Of a stretch of DNA of 64,000 nucleotides, positions 63,451 to 64,000 are shown one piece after another. Under the pieces are notes generated by a model. That model was not told the origin of the DNA and made no database searches. It saw only the letters and a program-made list of their open reading frames with translations. The stretch lies in assembly GCF_031885415.1 (NCBI RefSeq), contig NZ_CP116871.1:3658001-3722000 (forward strand), written 5' to 3'. Position 1 is the first letter of the stretch. Every line of letters begins with the position of its first letter. Both the position numbers and the translations under genes were made by a program. The DNA comes from Microbacterium forte (lineage in GTDB: Bacteria > Actinomycetota > Actinomycetes > Actinomycetales > Microbacteriaceae).

Positions 63451-63849
63451 CTAGTTGACCGGCCCGGTCCACTTCTCGCCCGGACCCTTGCCGATCGGGT
63501 CGGGGATCGTCGATGCCTCGCGGAACGCGAGCTGCAGTGAGCGCAGCCCGTCACGCAGGGAGCGTGCGTGCATGTCGCTGATCTCGGGCGCGCCGGCGGT
63601 GATGAGACCGGCCAGAGAGTTGATGAGCTTGCGAGCTTCGTCGAGATCGAGCTGCTCTGCCGCGTGCGGGTCGTCGGCGAGGCCGAGCTTGACGGCTGCC
63701 GCGCTCATGAGATGCACGGCTGCGGTGGTGATGACCTCCACCGCCGGAACGTCTGCGATGTCCCGGGTGGCGGAAGATGCCGCCTCCTCCTGCCGTGCCC
63801 AGCGCTCTTCGCGCTCGCGTGCAGCCTCGTCCGATGCCTGGTTCGTCAC
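63451..63849 (-). CDS. DUF1844 family protein
   Basis: A 132-residue helical protein starting at GTG (TNQASDEAAREREE). The core, VEVITTAAVHLMSAAAVKLG, followed by DLDEARKLINSLAGLITAG, is the DUF1844 signature. In related actinobacteria such a gene stands beside infC, rpmI and rplT, which would lie just past the window edge. The longer frame to 63960 is unsupported. Function unknown. Confidence 0.83.
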   Translation of the reverse strand: MTNQASDEAAREREERWARQEEAASSATRDIADVPAVEVITTAAVHLMSAAAVKLGLADDPHAAEQLDLDEARKLINSLAGLITAGAPEISDMHARSLRDGLRSLQLAFREASTIPDPIGKGPGEKWTGPVN

Positions 63850-63866
63850 TTCGCCTTGCCTTCTGT

Positions 63867-63901
63867 TAGACTGTGTCGGGCTCCGGAGCGTCATGCTCCG
63901 G
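63867..63901 (+). promoter_or_regulatory. Promoter-like element and leader hairpin at the window edge
   Basis: TAGACT (63867-63872) is a -10 candidate on the plus strand. CCGGAGC (63883-63889) and GCTCCGG (63895-63901) then form a 7-bp hairpin with a 5-base loop in the predicted leader. About 100 further bases contain no recognised gene start. Probably the leader of the gene beyond the window, perhaps infC. Confidence 0.4.
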
Positions 63902-64000
63902 TACGAAAGAGGATTCACTTCCCACCCGCGCTTGCCGTTCCAGGCTACCGGGTCTTGCACTCCACCGGATCGCGTCGTGAGGCTGATCCGGCAGGCAGGG

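Overview
The window is high-GC actinobacterial DNA. Gene content, order and promoter style suggest the family Microbacteriaceae, most likely Microbacterium or a close relative; this is inferred from content, not from a database match. It is ordinary chromosome: coding is dense on both strands, many genes overlap by 1 to 4 bases (ATGA, GTGA or TGATG junctions), and no phage, transposase, rRNA or CRISPR array is visible. No gap between genes exceeds about 300 bases.

Layout. 1-935 holds the N-terminal part of a flavin monooxygenase cut by the window edge. 1021-6585 is a six-gene minus-strand mannitol PTS operon (orphan IIB, HPr, enzyme I, mannitol EIICB, EIIA, mannitol-1-phosphate dehydrogenase). 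Divergent from it is a PRD-type regulator, followed by a second HPr, a phosphomannomutase and a purine nucleoside phosphorylase. 11509-16187 carries an LpdA-like flavoprotein without the redox disulfide, then a small WXG100-type cluster. 16243-26445 contains acyl-CoA carboxylase genes (accA3-like, and accD with accE about 6.6 kb apart), Maf, an RNA methyltransferase, a two-component system with a third membrane gene, and a ROK regulator. 26563-37570 holds an EcsC-like protein, a nucleotidyltransferase, an ABC transporter with a histone H1-like tail, nicotinate phosphoribosyltransferase, glutamate racemase with RNase PH and RdgB, a DHFR-fold protein and a zinc-type CDF exporter. 37575-40476 is a divergent NHEJ pair (LigD and Ku). 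41346-46022 holds a tRNA-Leu and a Tad/Flp pilus cluster. 46132-53477 holds NUDIX, MFS, RF2, a DUF2510 protein, FtsE, FtsX and SmpB. 53478-63849 holds an S9 peptidase, LexA divergent from a LysM protein, the his genes (hisC, hisB, hisH, hisA) interrupted by an opposite-strand MinD-like ATPase, SseB, DUF3626 and DUF1844 proteins.

How the parts work together. The mannitol operon is self-sufficient: it encodes the general phosphorelay proteins as well as the permease and dehydrogenase, with a PRD regulator next door that can sense PTS phosphorylation. LigD and Ku form a compact end-joining module, and LexA with the LysM protein form the usual SOS and division-arrest pair. The most distinctive structural signals are: a TANNNT -10 element 6 to 7 bases before the start codon of 17 reading frames, implying widespread leaderless transcripts; divergent -10 boxes of maf and the methyltransferase that overlap by two bases; a 17-codon leaderless upstream ORF coupled to a membrane protein gene; two degenerate 16-bp tandem arrays in intergenic regions 3 kb apart; and the Ala/Lys-rich tail on an ABC ATPase.
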